NCBI GenBank assembly: GCA_037176885.1
Contig: JAWWNJ010000047.1
Coordinates: 1,240,001 to 1,304,000 of the forward strand
DNA from: Favolaschia claudopus
Lineage: Eukaryota > Basidiomycota > Agaricomycetes > Agaricales > Mycenaceae
Reading direction: 5' to 3'
Length of the DNA stretch: 64,000 nt
Part shown: positions 1-10,715 of the stretch, piece by piece
How the letters are laid out: every line of letters starts with the position of its first letter
Numbering within the stretch: position 1 is the stretch's first letter
Translations under genes and position numbers: made by a program
Notes under the pieces: generated by a model
What the model was told of the DNA's origin: nothing
Database searches by the model: none
What the model saw: only the letters and a program-made list of their open reading frames with translations

Positions 1-3000
1 GCGCAATGAGCTCGGGGTACGTCCCCGCTTCCGCTATACGCCCATTGGAGAGGGTGTAAATGTAGTCGCACTGGGAGAGGAAGTGCAGAGCGTGTGTGAC
101 GAGGAGGACGGTTTTGCCGCGCGCGACGAGGCCTTGGATGGCGGAGTGGAAGAGGGCTTTGCCGACGTTGGCGTCGACTATGAAACGAAATTTAGTTAAA
201 TAGGGGAAGAGCAAACAAATGTTTTGAGAGACGCACCAGCTGAAAGAGGGTCGTCGAAGATGACTACATCGGCGTCGAAGTACAGCGCCCGAGCGATGTT
301 CACCTGGACCAAACGATTAGAAAGGTGCCGATAACAACGAAGACGATACTCACACGCTGCTTCTGTCCACCAGACAAATTGATACCCTTCTCACCGCTGT
401 TGAATCAAATATTCAGCAATCCACCACGCAACAAGAAAATGCCGCCAAACGTACATCTAACAAACAAAGACGGTCAGCTTCTTCACGAAAGAACGAGAAC
501 AAAAAGGAAACAAACCTCGGTCAAATCCCCATCCGCAAGCAACTCCAAATCCGGCAACAAACACGCATCCTCAATAACCCGCCAATACCTCTCCTCCTCG
601 AACGCCCTTCCAAATAAGATATTATCTCGCTACGGCAAATCATCAAAAATCAGGCTCCACAGATATCGCAGATGAGAATAAAATGGGAACACGCACCAAA
701 CTAGCATTCTGGATCCACGCCCCCTGCGGACAATACGCCACACTCCCACCAAACGCCCACTTCCCCTGCGTACTCCGCATCTCCCCAATCAACCCCTGCA
801 ACAAACTCGACTTACCACTCCCCACCCTCCCCACGATCGCCGCTAACGTCCCCCGCGGGACGCTCAACGATATATCCTGCAGCGCGAACGGCTCTGCGTT
901 GGGAAGGGCGTCGTCGGTAGGAAGTTTCTCGAGGGAGGGAGCGCGGGATGGGTTCCGGCTTTTCTTCCCATCCTTACCCTTGCTTTTTCCCTTACCCCCT
1001 TTCTTCCCCTTCCCCCCATCCTCATCTCCAGGCCCCCCACCAACGACCTCCCACACCCACCCCGCGCCCTTCGCCCACACCCCCGCCTCCTGGTTGCGGT
1101 CGACGACGAAGGGCTCTTCGGCGCGGAGGGGCGCGTGGAAGACGAGGGAGAGGCGCGCGAGGGCGTTGCGCGCGTCGGCGGTGGCGGAGAGGGCGCGCGG
1201 GAGGAAGAGCATTGGTTGGCGGAGGAGCTGAAGAAAACGAACCGAATTTTGTTGTTGAGTAATTTATCCTGGGTAGATGATGGAAGAGAAAGAAGAGAGG
1301 TAACGCACCTGGAACAACGAAAAACTCGCAAACACAACCGCAACATCAAACTCGTTCGACGTCGCCGTGTAGGTCACAAACGCCAACGTCGCAGCCAGGA
1401 CGGGGAGGGAGAACGCCATCGCGATGCTGTCCGATTTCTCATCAATATATATTTTGAAAGAGAAGTTATATTGAGGACGGTAAAATTTGACGCACTTCGC
1501 ACTCTGACTATGCTGAATCTTCCTAATCCCCTTCAACTCCTCCTTCCTCACCTGCGTGATCCGTGCGAGGAAGCTCCCCTCGTAGCAGAAGTACTTGACG
1601 ACGCGCATGGAGGAGATGATTTCGAGGACTTGGGCGGCGCGTTTGTCGGTCCAGAGCATGGAGGCGCGGCGGAAGGTCTGTGAGAGAGTTAGGATTGGTT
1701 AAGTAGATAAATTTGAAAGGGTTCGTTCGGTAATAATTTGGAAGCAAAGTGAGGAAAGGTATGGAGGGAGAAAGGGGAGTTGGTGGAGAAAGGAAAGGGA
1801 AGGGGAGGAGGGAGAAGAGTAGAAAAGAACTCACAAACTGCTGCTTCATAATCCTCTCCTGCAGCGGCACCACGAGGACAAAGAGCGCGAACCCAGCGAG
1901 GGAGGAGGGGCCCAGCTCGATGAGGAGGATGATCAGGCAGACCGTGGCTGTTGTTTCGTCGTGTCGTCAGCGTTATTTCATTCCGACGTGAGAGGAAGGT
2001 GAAATTTGAAAGCGTACTTTGAATCGGCGCCGTCCACGCCGCGTGCTGCAAGCATTCCAATTCATATCATAATATGATAAAGATAGAGAGGAGCACGCAC
2101 AAACCACTGCGCACACGCATCCACCCGACTCACATCCGTACTAATATGGTTCAAAACCTTGCTATTAGGGAGGCCGAGGCGCGCGGCGGGGGTGAGGTGG
2201 AGGGCGCGGCGGTAGAGGGCACCGGTGAGGGCGGCGCGGGCGAGGACGCCGGTTGTCATTGAGCGGAAGAAGAACTGTGAGCGACGGGGGTGAGCGAGCG
2301 AGCGAACCGTGGAGAAAAGGAAGAACGAGTTATTTGGTGGAATGAAGAGATGAAAGCGAATAAAGGTGGAGATAAGGAAGGGAATGAAAGCGATGAAGAT
2401 GGAAAGGAAACGCACCTGATGCTGACAGATACTCGCAAACACGATGAGGAGCAACAACCCAATGGCCATACCGATTCCGTTGCCGATGGGAGGGGAGGGG
2501 AGGCCGGAGGCGTGTGCGGCTGCGCGGGCTTTTGCGAAGTTGATGAGGGATTTGACGAGGAGGGGGGACATTAGTTGGGCGGTGTCTTGGCCGACCTGCG
2601 GGGTAGGATATCAGACGAGGACGGTGATTGAAGATAGGAAAGATGTTTATAGAGAGGAAGGAAGAGAGAGGAGGGAGACACACACCTTAAACAACCCACC
2701 CTTCCAGAACATCCTCCCCAACACATCATTCAAACTCCACGCCAAACTCGCCTCCCGCCTCCCCCCAACCTCCCTCCACCACCTCTCCCTCTCCTCCCTC
2801 CTCTCCCTCCTCCCCCCCTTCCACCCATCCCTCACCACCCACCCCACCCTCCTCACCACCCCCGGCCCCGTCCCCCCCTCCCCCCTCTCCAACCTCCCAT
2901 TCCACTCCCCCGCCTCCCGCACCCGTCGCTCCCACGCCTCCTCCAACAGCCCCGTCAAATACCCCGCCTCCTGCTCCGGCCCCATCTTCCACAGGTCGCT

Positions 3001-3315
3001 CGCCTGCAGCGTGCGCTGGAACCCGCGCACCATCATGGGCGTGATCCACGTGTATGTGAGCCGCGAGAGGAGGGACGCGGAGACGTAGGGCGAGATGGGG
3101 GCGTCGTCGAGGGAGGCGGGGGCGGGTGGGGGCGGGGTGCGCGGGAGCCAGAGTTGGTACCAGGCGCGGCGGACGCGGATGACTTCGTGGCCTGAGTCGA
3201 GGTCGAGGGGCGGTTGTTGTTTTTCGGGATCGGAGGACTCGGAGGAGAGCTTTTCGTGCTCGGGCGCGCCTTTGACGGTGCCTTCGTCCGAGTCGGCGCC
3301 GTGTGCGGTGCTCAT
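1..3315 (-). CDS. YOR1-like ABCC multidrug/conjugate ABC transporter (5' part, cut by window edge)
   Basis: Predicted full-size plasma-membrane or vacuolar ABC exporter; only the N-terminal half is in the window. Reading from 3315: an acidic N-terminus, a cytosolic stretch containing [16 protein letters not shown] typical of YOR1/ABCC proteins, a first membrane domain split by 50-70 bp introns (hydrophobic GLLLLIVFA and [10 protein letters not shown] segments), then NBD1. NBD1 shows Walker A ([10 protein letters not shown], near 800-830), Q-loop region ([12 protein letters not shown]), signature LSGGQKQRV (near 345-385) and Walker [11 protein letters not shown] (near 245-300). The D-loop and H-loop ([13 protein letters not shown]) follow down to base 1. 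An unusual Lys/Gly-rich linker (runs of [12 protein letters not shown]) precedes NBD1. The start ATG at 3315 opens the only frame continuous with these motifs. Membrane domain 2 and NBD2 should lie left of the window. Confidence 0.88.
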
Positions 3316-4034
3316 CGTGTTCGTCGTCGTGGGTGTCGTCGTCGGAGTGCTGGATGTGAGTCTAACGCGTGTCGTTGGCGTGTCTGTAGTCTATCTCAGT
3401 AAATAAGAACTCGAGGATTCTAAAAACGCACCTCAGTGGAGTTCCGACGTATCTAAGGATTCCAATCTTATTCTCCGTCGTCCGAGCCGCGTTATTGGCG
3501 CTGGGGAGTCGAGAACGAGTCAACACAACACCCCTCCCACCATCCCGCGCCTTTAAATACGAGCGCACGCTCTGCCCGGAGGCGTTCCGCGAGAAATAGT
3601 TGGCGTTTGTCGGCGCGGATGAGTCAGCGCGGGTGGGTTCCTGTTTGCAGAAGATCTCTCTCATAGTGAGTCACGGCGAGTCTCTCGCTTGATATTAGTG
3701 GGTACGTTGAGTCAGGGAGAATTGGAGGAGTTCCGAATGAAAGCACGGAGAACCTTGAAGAGAGAACAGGAACGAGGAAGACGGAGGGGAAGGAAGTGAT
3801 GACGATGACGAGAGGCTAGTCACGTTCTTTCACGGCGATTGCCCGACATCGACGTGGTTGTTCTCACGGTTCGGTCCGCTGCAAGTGATTTTCGAACGAG
3901 AGGAATTTTCCGCTGACGCTCGTTTTGTCTCAGTACATATTAGGCAGCAAAAATACGAATGAACGCAGAAGACAGGCCCTCAATTCGAATACACGGATGA
4001 AAGAAAAACAGATTGTGAGACCCCCATCTCCGAG
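3316..4034. other. Intergenic region upstream of ABC transporter
   Basis: Contains the transporter's 5' region. A short open frame on the minus strand (about 3362-3664) resembles no family I know and lacks splice logic, so I leave it out. No other structure seen. Confidence 0.4.
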
Positions 4035-4121
4035 TCGGACACGAGGATTCGAACCTCATTCACTCGGCGCATCTTTTCCTTTGCATACGAAGACGAGTGG
4101 TGGACCATCCACTATATCCGA
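4035..4121 (-). ncRNA. tRNA-like unit T1
   Basis: Read on the minus strand: 7-bp acceptor-like stem TCGGATA/TGTCCGA (one G-U), spacer TA, D-arm GTGG-ATGGT-CCAC, a stem CACTCG/CGAGTG closing a 27-nt loop, a 3-nt variable region, then T arm TGAGG-TTCGAAT-CCTCG with a perfect B box (GGTTCGAATCC). A run of five T lies about 25-30 nt downstream, as for Pol III termination. The loop that should be the 7-nt anticodon loop is 27 nt and lacks T at the position equivalent to 33, so I do not assign an anticodon. It could be an intron-containing tRNA or a tRNA-derived RNA. Confidence 0.5.
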
Positions 4122-4207
4122 TTATGTTTGTAAATTCAAATTGGCAGTGCCAGTGGGACATCCCTCCCCGAGTGATAAAATCGTCACTACTCAATCCTAA
4201 GTAAGTA

Positions 4208-4472
4208 CTGTACTAATCCGACCGGTTGTTCACTGGGTGTCACCCGTCACCCAAATTGTTCACTGGACAAGTTGTTCACAACACGTCAATCACATCAAAA
4301 TTACCATATGTGGTAGGCCGGCATTGCTCGGCAGATGCCGGCCGGAGATTTTTTCGATTTTCTTGCCCTTTTTGGGCCGAAAAAGTCCCCGTCACCCGTC
4401 ACCCTGTTCAAAATTGTTCAGTTCACAACCCGGCGTCACGCATAACGTGAACAACCGGTCGGATTAGTACAG
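4208..4472. mobile_element. MITE 1 (Tc1/mariner-like ends, TA flanks)
   Basis: A 265-bp element with perfect terminal inverted repeats starting CTGTACTAATCCGACCGG, flanked by TA on both sides (4206-4207 and 4473-4474). Including flanking bases the perfect arms run 4204-4233 and 4447-4476. It has no coding capacity. The interior is rich in GTCACCCGTCACC-like direct motifs shared with the MITEs near 22 kb. The TA duplication suggests Tc1/mariner-type mobilisation; the family assignment is inference. Confidence 0.85.
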
Positions 4473-4626
4473 TACTACTCATAATCTTGAGTATGCCTCG
4501 ACTCAGCTATGAAATGAAAGAATGTGAATTCAGAATTCCGGGCCAGCGTCACGCAAATTCAACCTGGTAAACCTAGAGTATAAAATAAATAGATAAATAA
4601 TCAAAACAAACCCTCCAATTCAGCAT

Positions 4627-4721
4627 CCAGACACGAGGAATCGAACCTCAATCACTCGACAACTTGGCATTCCAATTAAAGGACGAATAACCACAAGTGG
4701 TGGACCATCCACTATGTCCGA
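4627..4721 (-). ncRNA. tRNA-like unit T2
   Basis: Same plan as T1: acceptor TCGGACA/TGTCTGG (two wobbles), TA, D-arm GTGG-ATGGT-CCAC identical to T1, stem ACTTG/CGAGT around a 34-nt loop, T arm TGAGG-TTCGATT-CCTCG with a perfect B box, and a TTTT run downstream. The loop sequence is unrelated to that of T1, although the flanking stems and both Pol III boxes are kept. Confidence 0.5.
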
Positions 4722-5063
4722 GTTCTATGCGTAAGTGTTGTGCGCGAGTTGAGTAACCCGAACTAAGCTCCAGATTCGAAATCCCTCAACAGCGTTGGGT
4801 TTAAAGTTTGATTGTGGCTGGGGCCTTGAGAGCTTGAGCTTGAATCGAAGCTTCGAATCCCAAATTTTTGTCAGAATTCCAACAACTTTGACTGATCGTG
4901 GTTTCTCTGTGGTCATTTCTTTTCAAGTTGATCTTGTACACCATTATATATACCTTTCCAAAGACCTTATACATCATGATCAGCATACCTGCAAAAGAAA
5001 GACCCCAGGGACTGAAAGGACTCTTCTTGTGTAATAACAAAAGGTGCATTCAGAACCGATGAA

Positions 5064-5100
5064 TCCGGACATGAGGAATCGAACGTCAATCATCCGATAC
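5064..5100 (-). repeat. Partial tRNA-like unit T3 (T-arm and acceptor end only)
   Basis: The 3' half of the tRNA-like unit (CCGGACA-type acceptor strand plus a T arm with one mismatch in the loop) is present, but no matching D arm or 5' acceptor strand follows. I treat it as a decayed copy. Confidence 0.35.
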
Positions 5101-5192
5101 ACTCCTGCAAAGGAAGACATACAACTAGAGTATGGTCTTGATACTAGCACCCTAGCCATGAAACAAAACAAAAAGTTATTCCCAATCAGAAA

Positions 5193-5291
5193 CCGGACAC
5201 GAGACTTCGAACCCTATTCACTCGATGAATCACTGTGGCTGTCCTGTGGTCAACGAATATGAGTGGTAGACGATCCACTAAGTATGTCCAA
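5193..5291 (-). ncRNA. tRNA-like unit T4 (diverged)
   Basis: Acceptor TTGGACA/TGTCCGG pairs over 7 bp with wobbles. The D-arm-like GTGGATCGTCTACCAC is separated from the acceptor by four extra bases, and the T-arm B box is changed to GGTTCGAAGTC. A TTTTT run lies downstream. It is probably a decaying member of the family. Confidence 0.35.
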
Positions 5292-5577
5292 GTTTAAGGG
5301 AATCGAATCGAATCTCAATCGCTCGACGACACGCAACCGGAGTCCAACAAGGAAAAATCAGGTGACACCTTGACTCCCGTACAAGAAATTATGGGTTTTG
5401 AGAGACGATGGACCACCTATCCGATGTCGACGATTGCGAGAGACCTGAGTGCGAGGTCGTTGAATGAAAGCACAATTAAAAGTCCACTGAGGCTAACGAA
5501 TACTTACTCCCTTGCCCCGACCGAAACGCAAACACAAACCGAACCAAAAAAAAAAAACCGAAGAACAGCGCAAACCT

Positions 5578-5655
5578 CGTTCGAGAGGAGTCGAACCCCA
5601 AGCTAGCCGTGAAGCGACCATATATGGATAGGGCTGATGCGCCACGCAACGACGG
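5578..5655 (-). ncRNA. tRNA-like unit T6 (short form)
   Basis: A 78-nt unit with normal tRNA length. It has an A-box-like TGGCGCATCAG, a perfect B box GGTTCGACTCC, an acceptor pairing over only 5 of 7 positions, and a 12-T run downstream. No proper anticodon arm could be drawn. It differs from the other units in lacking the enlarged loop and the TCGGAYR acceptor. Confidence 0.35.
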
Positions 5656-5870
5656 AGTGGGTTATTAGCGGCTGAATGAATACTTGTCAGTAGGATGCTA
5701 CTGTGTCGATGGGCACCGACTCGGCGTACCATAGGTATCATAATTACGCGGTAGATTTAATGTCGCTACATTTGTATGGAGGAACTTCACAATTTCATTT
5801 CAGGTTAGATCGGTCATATGAGGGCGGAAAAAAGGGGGAAAAGGGAGGAAAAGCATTCTGGAAGACCCAT

Positions 5871-5968
5871 TCGGACAGAAGGAGTCGAACCTCAATCTCG
5901 ACGATAATTGATTCCTACAATTATTCACAACTAAATGTATCGCGAGGTGCGCCGTGCACGATGTCCGA
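5871..5968 (-). ncRNA. tRNA-like unit T7
   Basis: Perfect 7-bp acceptor TCGGACA/TGTCCGA, spacer TC, D-arm GTGC-ACGGC-GCAC, a CTCG/CGAG central stem with an extended loop, T arm with perfect B box GGTTCGACTCC, and TTTT runs downstream. The D-stem differs from T1/T2 (GTGC/GCAC instead of GTGG/CCAC) by a compensated pair change. Confidence 0.5.
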
Positions 5969-7333
5969 GTGTTTGAAAGCGATTCAAAGCTCAAGATCCG
6001 GGATGGTACATGGGGACGCGCACGTACTCGTATAGGCTGATCCCTTTCCCGAGTCGATGACGAGGATGACGAACCCGCCACCCTCCGATGTAGAGCAAAC
6101 ATTTAAACTAAGCACGATAACGAGCGGGACAACGTCAATAAATCTCATAACCAGAAAATAAAACGGAAACGTACACATGCCGGCGAAGGCTATACATCAT
6201 ACCGAGGCCGCATTCTTGGATTTCGACTCTGACAGGAGATGAATCCACCATACCCACTGCAGCTGCAATCAAGACACAAAGACTCACCGAAATTGGCCTA
6301 AATTGGTCTCGAACAAGACTTACTCGAAACAAAAAACAAAAGCGGGACATTCGAAGTCGACGCAAATTGAAATAACCTAGATTGGGAAGCAGGGACGTTG
6401 CTCAAAGGATCGTTGTGCCCGCAGACAGTCGTCGAGTGCTCAGTATATGAGTATGGTTGTGGATACTGTACTATGGGAAGCAGACCAGAACTAGAAGTGT
6501 AATGTAGAGAAGATTTGGTGAGAAGGGTTGCCAGGCCAAAGGTTCTGCGGTCACTGCGTCCGCCACCACCGTTGAGCGAAGAAACGACGAGAATCTGAGC
6601 TGAGAAGACGGCGATTCGCGACGCGCGTCAACAGTAACGAATATGAGCATCGGCGACGTGCGAGTTTGGCGAGGCAAAAGCGGTGAAGGTTGGCAGAAAT
6701 GCAGAGGACACCCCAGAAATATCAACGCTCCAGTGTTGGATGCGGACTGAGTTGGTCCGCCAAAGCAACCGCGTCGACTCGTCGGACGGCGTCACGAATA
6801 CTTCCCCGTCAGCCGCAGTCCAGTCAGAAGTTCGAGAGGTCTTCACGATGTTAAAAACAATAGCGCCGGAAGAGGCGAGTTTCAGCCCATGCGGGAGTAC
6901 AAGACGGCTGGAACATCGAAATTGGCGGTAGAGATGGTGGTGGTTGCGAAGCAAGGAGCAATTAGGCCGAATAAATCCGAAATCGGAGAATCGATGATTT
7001 CGCACGGTCAGACTGACTTGCCTCTTGCCAGCATCACGAACGAGCAGTGGACGATGAAGGCATCCAAGCGACTGGTCGAATGCCGACTCAGCTATCACAT
7101 AGTCCCGTGCTAGGCCATCTACGGCTTCAGCTCTGCATATCTGACTGTTAAATTAAGTCCTACACTGGCAGGCAATGTCTCTGCCAACACGCGCCTCACG
7201 CAAAATTTGACGGCGTTCGTCGACTTCGGACTCATCGATCGATCGGACTCCTCTTGGCCCACTGGCCTCCTCAGGAACTTCCAAGTTGTCGCAAAGACTC
7301 GCTTATCCTCTCCGCAATCCCCCTACTTCTCAC
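5969..7333. other. Region without a recognised gene
   Basis: Several open frames exist on the minus strand, the longest about 156 codons at 6628-7098 with a plausible segment SGAIVFNIVKTSRTSDW. None matches a family I know or shows a convincing exon chain. It could hold a short lineage-specific gene. No repeats or RNA genes seen. Confidence 0.3.
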
Positions 7334-7437
7334 TCGGATATCGTGCGCGGTGCACCACCTGCTCAGTACTTATTCCAAAGTGAACTGCTACCAACTGCCG
7401 TGCGCAGGCCACTCGGGGTTTGACTCCTCTTATCCGG
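7334..7437 (+). ncRNA. tRNA-like unit T8 (solitary, plus strand)
   Basis: Acceptor TCGGATA/TATCCGG, spacer TC, D-arm GTGC-GCGGT-GCAC, central stem CCTGC/GCAGG closing a ~40-nt loop, T arm CGGGG-TTTGACT-CCTCT (B box with one change), and a TTTTT run about 30 nt downstream. Closely related to T16 at 26.4 kb in acceptor, D arm and central stem, but in the opposite orientation and with an unrelated loop. Confidence 0.5.
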
Positions 7438-7875
7438 GTATGAGTAAGGAATATCTTCCTTTTTCGATGGAATTTATGTGATCTACATCGTCGAATCCAT
7501 TCGGAACTCGCCCTGCCTTTCTCTTATCTTGCTTCGTCTCTTTTTCTCCCTCGAATCTAATCAAACGCCCGTAGGTGGTCACCGCCGAATCGTGTTCAAA
7601 AAATTCAAATCGAATGTTTCCAGCACAACCAATACCCATCTCGGTACCTTTGTGCATAAGTATACCGTTGCATGATACTTCGCCTTGGCCATCGCCAAAT
7701 CGCTAATCGAGCCACGATATAGGATTCTGGCAGATGGGCGTCAAAGAGGCTTCCTCGAAAACGTTCTGGGACACGCGGTAGATGCGCCTTCGTCGCATTC
7801 AGATTTGGCTTCGCTACCATGCTAAAAGCGTTATATAACGGGGTCTGCTGTTCAGCCTCGTTCCCTGACACCACC

Positions 7876-10103
7876 ATGTCCTCAGCTCACGACTCTGAAT
7901 CCGTGTCAACTCACCAGTCTCCGCCAATTCTCAACACACTCGCAAAGAGCAACCCAGTCGGGCGCTCGCAGCGATCATTGACCCAGGTTCAGACGGCTTC
8001 ATTCATTCCGATAACGCCACGGAACCATTTTCGGCGAGCGAACGGCGATGAGTGAGTTGCTCTTGACATTCAAATAAATCGCGAGCCCTTACCCTACCCC
8101 TCAAATTAGGAAAGGACTGCCTGATGACTACACTGTTCCACCTCTATCACGGACTCCAGTGTTTCACCCGTTAGTGTTTCGTTCCTCATATATTACCCAT
8201 TCCCTCACTGGTATCTTTGCTTTCGTATTTTCAGCGAGCCTGTATCAGGGTGGATTACTCATGAACACCCCGGAAACGCCGTGTACTTCAGACATACTGA
8301 CAAGGTAATATACAGACTCGACGCTGATATTAGCTGAATTCAATCTTTGAGCTCAGAACATATACACGGATGTTGATCTGTCCAATCGCCAGACTCTGCA
8401 TACGATCTCAATCTGTGTGGAGCAAATCTTACAGCAGGACAAGGTTGAGGGGTTACTACAAACCGGGGACATTGATCTGGTTCTTGCCATTCTTACGCAA
8501 GACAAGCGCGCACATGGCATCAAGTGCGGATATTACTTTGTGGACCACACGGAGCGTGTCACTTTCTGGTTGGAAGACTTCCCGCTCAAGAAACTATTGA
8601 CATGGAACGGGACATCGGCGACGGTAGTAAGACCAGTTAATGTCAGTGAGTCTTTTTGCCTATAGGAATGAAAGGCAAGCAACAAAACTTGTAACAGAAT
8701 TGGCACTGGAAATGGAATATTGGTAGTGACGGAAATTTCCCCTTGAATAGTTTGTTGGTACTGACAGCGAGATTCATTTGCAGGCGTCATGTTGAAAAGT
8801 TTCCTTCGGCACTTCCCATCTCGTCTGCTGTCCTGCAGCAACTGAAGGACCTGGTTTTGTTCCAGGTCGCAAGTGAGTCACTGTATTACATATCTCAACA
8901 CGTAAAACTCATGGCATGCTCAAGACCGTCTAGCCACACCTTGGGGGCCGAGCGAGCTCGGCTCCGGACGCGATGCTGGTGAAATTCTGGCAGTGATTGA
9001 GGCTCTTGCGGCTCTCATTGAACAGGGTTTATCCACAAGCCAAAACAAATCATCGGTAATTGCAGATCCATCCTGTGGTGTTATTATAGGTACTGTATTG
9101 ATGTCGCTATACAAGACAAGTAGTTCTCGCCTGTAGCTGATATCATTGATTAGGGCGCTTCATGCGGGAATGCAGTAAGTGAATGTCTTATATCAATAAC
9201 ACGCCCCGCGAGAAATTCACCAACCATTAGCGCAGTTCAAAGTCCAGCGCGGCATATTGCGCAATGCTGCCATCGAATCTATCCCCATCTCCCCATCCGC
9301 TCCGAGCCTCTTTCCAGTTTTCTCCATTTTGTTGTTTGGCATTCCCGCACGGAATTTCACCAAGCTCACTACAATTCACGAAAACGGTGATCGAGAATTA
9401 GACCAATTTGTGCGCAGCCTTCAGAACGAATGGCAGCAGGCAATTCTTTTTGTGCGTTCCCTATATTCCAGTTCGTTTATCGCTTCAGCCGATGCTTCAA
9501 AATTAATTCAGGGAACACTTATTCTCAATGTCAACATTGCATTTCTGGCGTTGAAAACAGTCGAAGATGATAAACTCGCACAGGCATTTAGCTACGCCTC
9601 GGTGACCTTCAGCCTGGGATCCATTTTCTCAGGTCAGTCTTCCTAACCAACAGCATTCTCCTTAGCTGATATTGGATAATAGCTCTTTTGCTTTCGCCAA
9701 CATACCACGATCGTGCGCATAATCTAAAGCAGGGACAGGTGAATTGTTAGTTTTCACCAATATCTTTGAAACTGAGCCGAATGACAGTTCGAGTTTTTCT
9801 TCAACCCGCGCATTATTCGAGTGGGATACAGGCGCGAGGCAAGTTTATATGCCTTGCCCTTTGCCTTGATGACTTGGGGGCGAGTTTTTCCAAGCTCACG
9901 GCAGGATGTTGCTCATCTATTCACTTAGAGCCATACTCTTTCCCATTGCATTTTTCGTGTCGACTGGAGCTGGATTTGGGGTGGTGCTTAGCTTGTTCCT
10001 CCTACTTTTCCATGTGTTCTTCTTTCGATGGGATGACTTTGCATGGCGAGAGTGGCAAAGGTTACGACGTGATACCTCACAACGCGCTGTACATCCCTTG
10101 TAA
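7876..10103 (+). CDS. WW-type membrane-anchored protein of Agaricomycetes
   Basis: Member of a large, functionally uncharacterised Agaricomycete family with a WW-like N-terminal module and C-terminal membrane segments. Seen in order: disordered Ser/Thr-rich start (MSSAHDSESV at 7876), PDDYTVPPLSRTPVFHPEPVSGWITHEH (in two exons), a WW-like core around YFRHTDKNIY, the motif GYYFVDHTERVTFWLEDF, the helix RHVEKFPSAL, IIGRFMRECS-type segment, FGIPARNFTKLTTIHENGD, the conserved helix LILNVNIAFLAL, then LYALPFALMTW and a strongly hydrophobic tail ending in HVFFFRWDDF. About eight short introns. Most exons join cleanly by GT-AG; the junction between ALMTWG and VVLSLFLLLFH needs either a GC-AG intron or a frame change near 9880-9980. 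An in-frame ATG 57 nt upstream (7819) is possible, but 7876 better fits the disordered N-terminus. Role unknown; probably membrane attached. Confidence 0.75.
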
Positions 10104-10654
10104 ATTATTCGATTTTCGAGAATGCAGAGCGTCGGCAATGAATTTCTTAACATTCAATCATCATTCATTAAACGAAGAAACGCACAATACTATCTCTTCT
10201 GGATCTCAGATTGGTGTCTAATATCTTTTGAATCATTCCTTCGACGCGACGCGTTTGATTGAGCTCGCCGCGTGACGAGGATCACCTGACCGTGGCTGTG
10301 ACAAAAGCCCGGATATCCGCTCCTGTTCCGCTCTCACCACGTCCTCCCATGGCTATTTCTCGTACCGCTCTAGGCGCTCCTCCAGTGGCATCCACGGCGC
10401 TTCCATGGGCTCATCCATATTCCGGCTGCGCAAATCAGCGACTTACACTCCACAAGGATGCACCGCGTTGGCACCGTGAGTTGACCGTGCCACTGGCAAG
10501 TCAGTGACGCCGATGAGATTCGTCAAGGACGGTGCGTTGGGCAAGTTCTGGGTGCTTTTTTTCATGGCCCATTCGAATTCCAGAGCGCTCATCTGCCGCT
10601 TCGCCGCTGATGGTGCGACGAGATCGGGAGACACGAGTTAGAAACGCCTTCTGA
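10104..10654. other. Intergenic region between WW-type gene and calpain copy 1
   Basis: Contains the WW gene 3' flank, including an ATTTCTT..TTCAATCATCATTCATTAA stretch (10140-10178) that recurs immediately before MITE 2 at about 21791-21820, and the calpain upstream region. No gene seen. Confidence 0.4.
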
Positions 10655-10686
10655 GGCGCCAACATTGGCGCCGGAGCTGTTATTTA
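10655..10686 (+). promoter_or_regulatory. Calpain 1 promoter: GGCGCC palindrome plus TATA-like box
   Basis: The palindrome GGCGCCAACATTGGCGCC (10655-10672) is followed by GCTGTTATTTAAGTC, a TATA-like box about 30-36 bp before the ATG at 10716. The same arrangement, with two spacer bases changed, lies before calpain copy 2, so it is conserved beyond the coding region. Confidence 0.55.
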
Positions 10687-10715
10687 AGTCGTGTGTTTAC
10701 CCACGTCGGATCTGT

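Noticed and set aside
2330..3090. Plus-strand Pro/Ser/Leu-rich frames opposite the ABC transporter
   Set aside because: They are antisense to well-supported transporter exons and consist of C/T-rich low complexity.
4208..4472. TTAA (piggyBac-like) target duplication for the MITEs
   Set aside because: TTAA flanks MITE 2 only; TA flanks all three with the same CTGTASTA start.
3925..6000. Calling the tRNA-like units standard tRNA genes with assigned anticodons
   Set aside because: Only T16 has a loop start compatible with T32-T33, and the implied anticodon (AUC) is not normal in eukaryotes. The other units lack T33, so no isotype can be supported.
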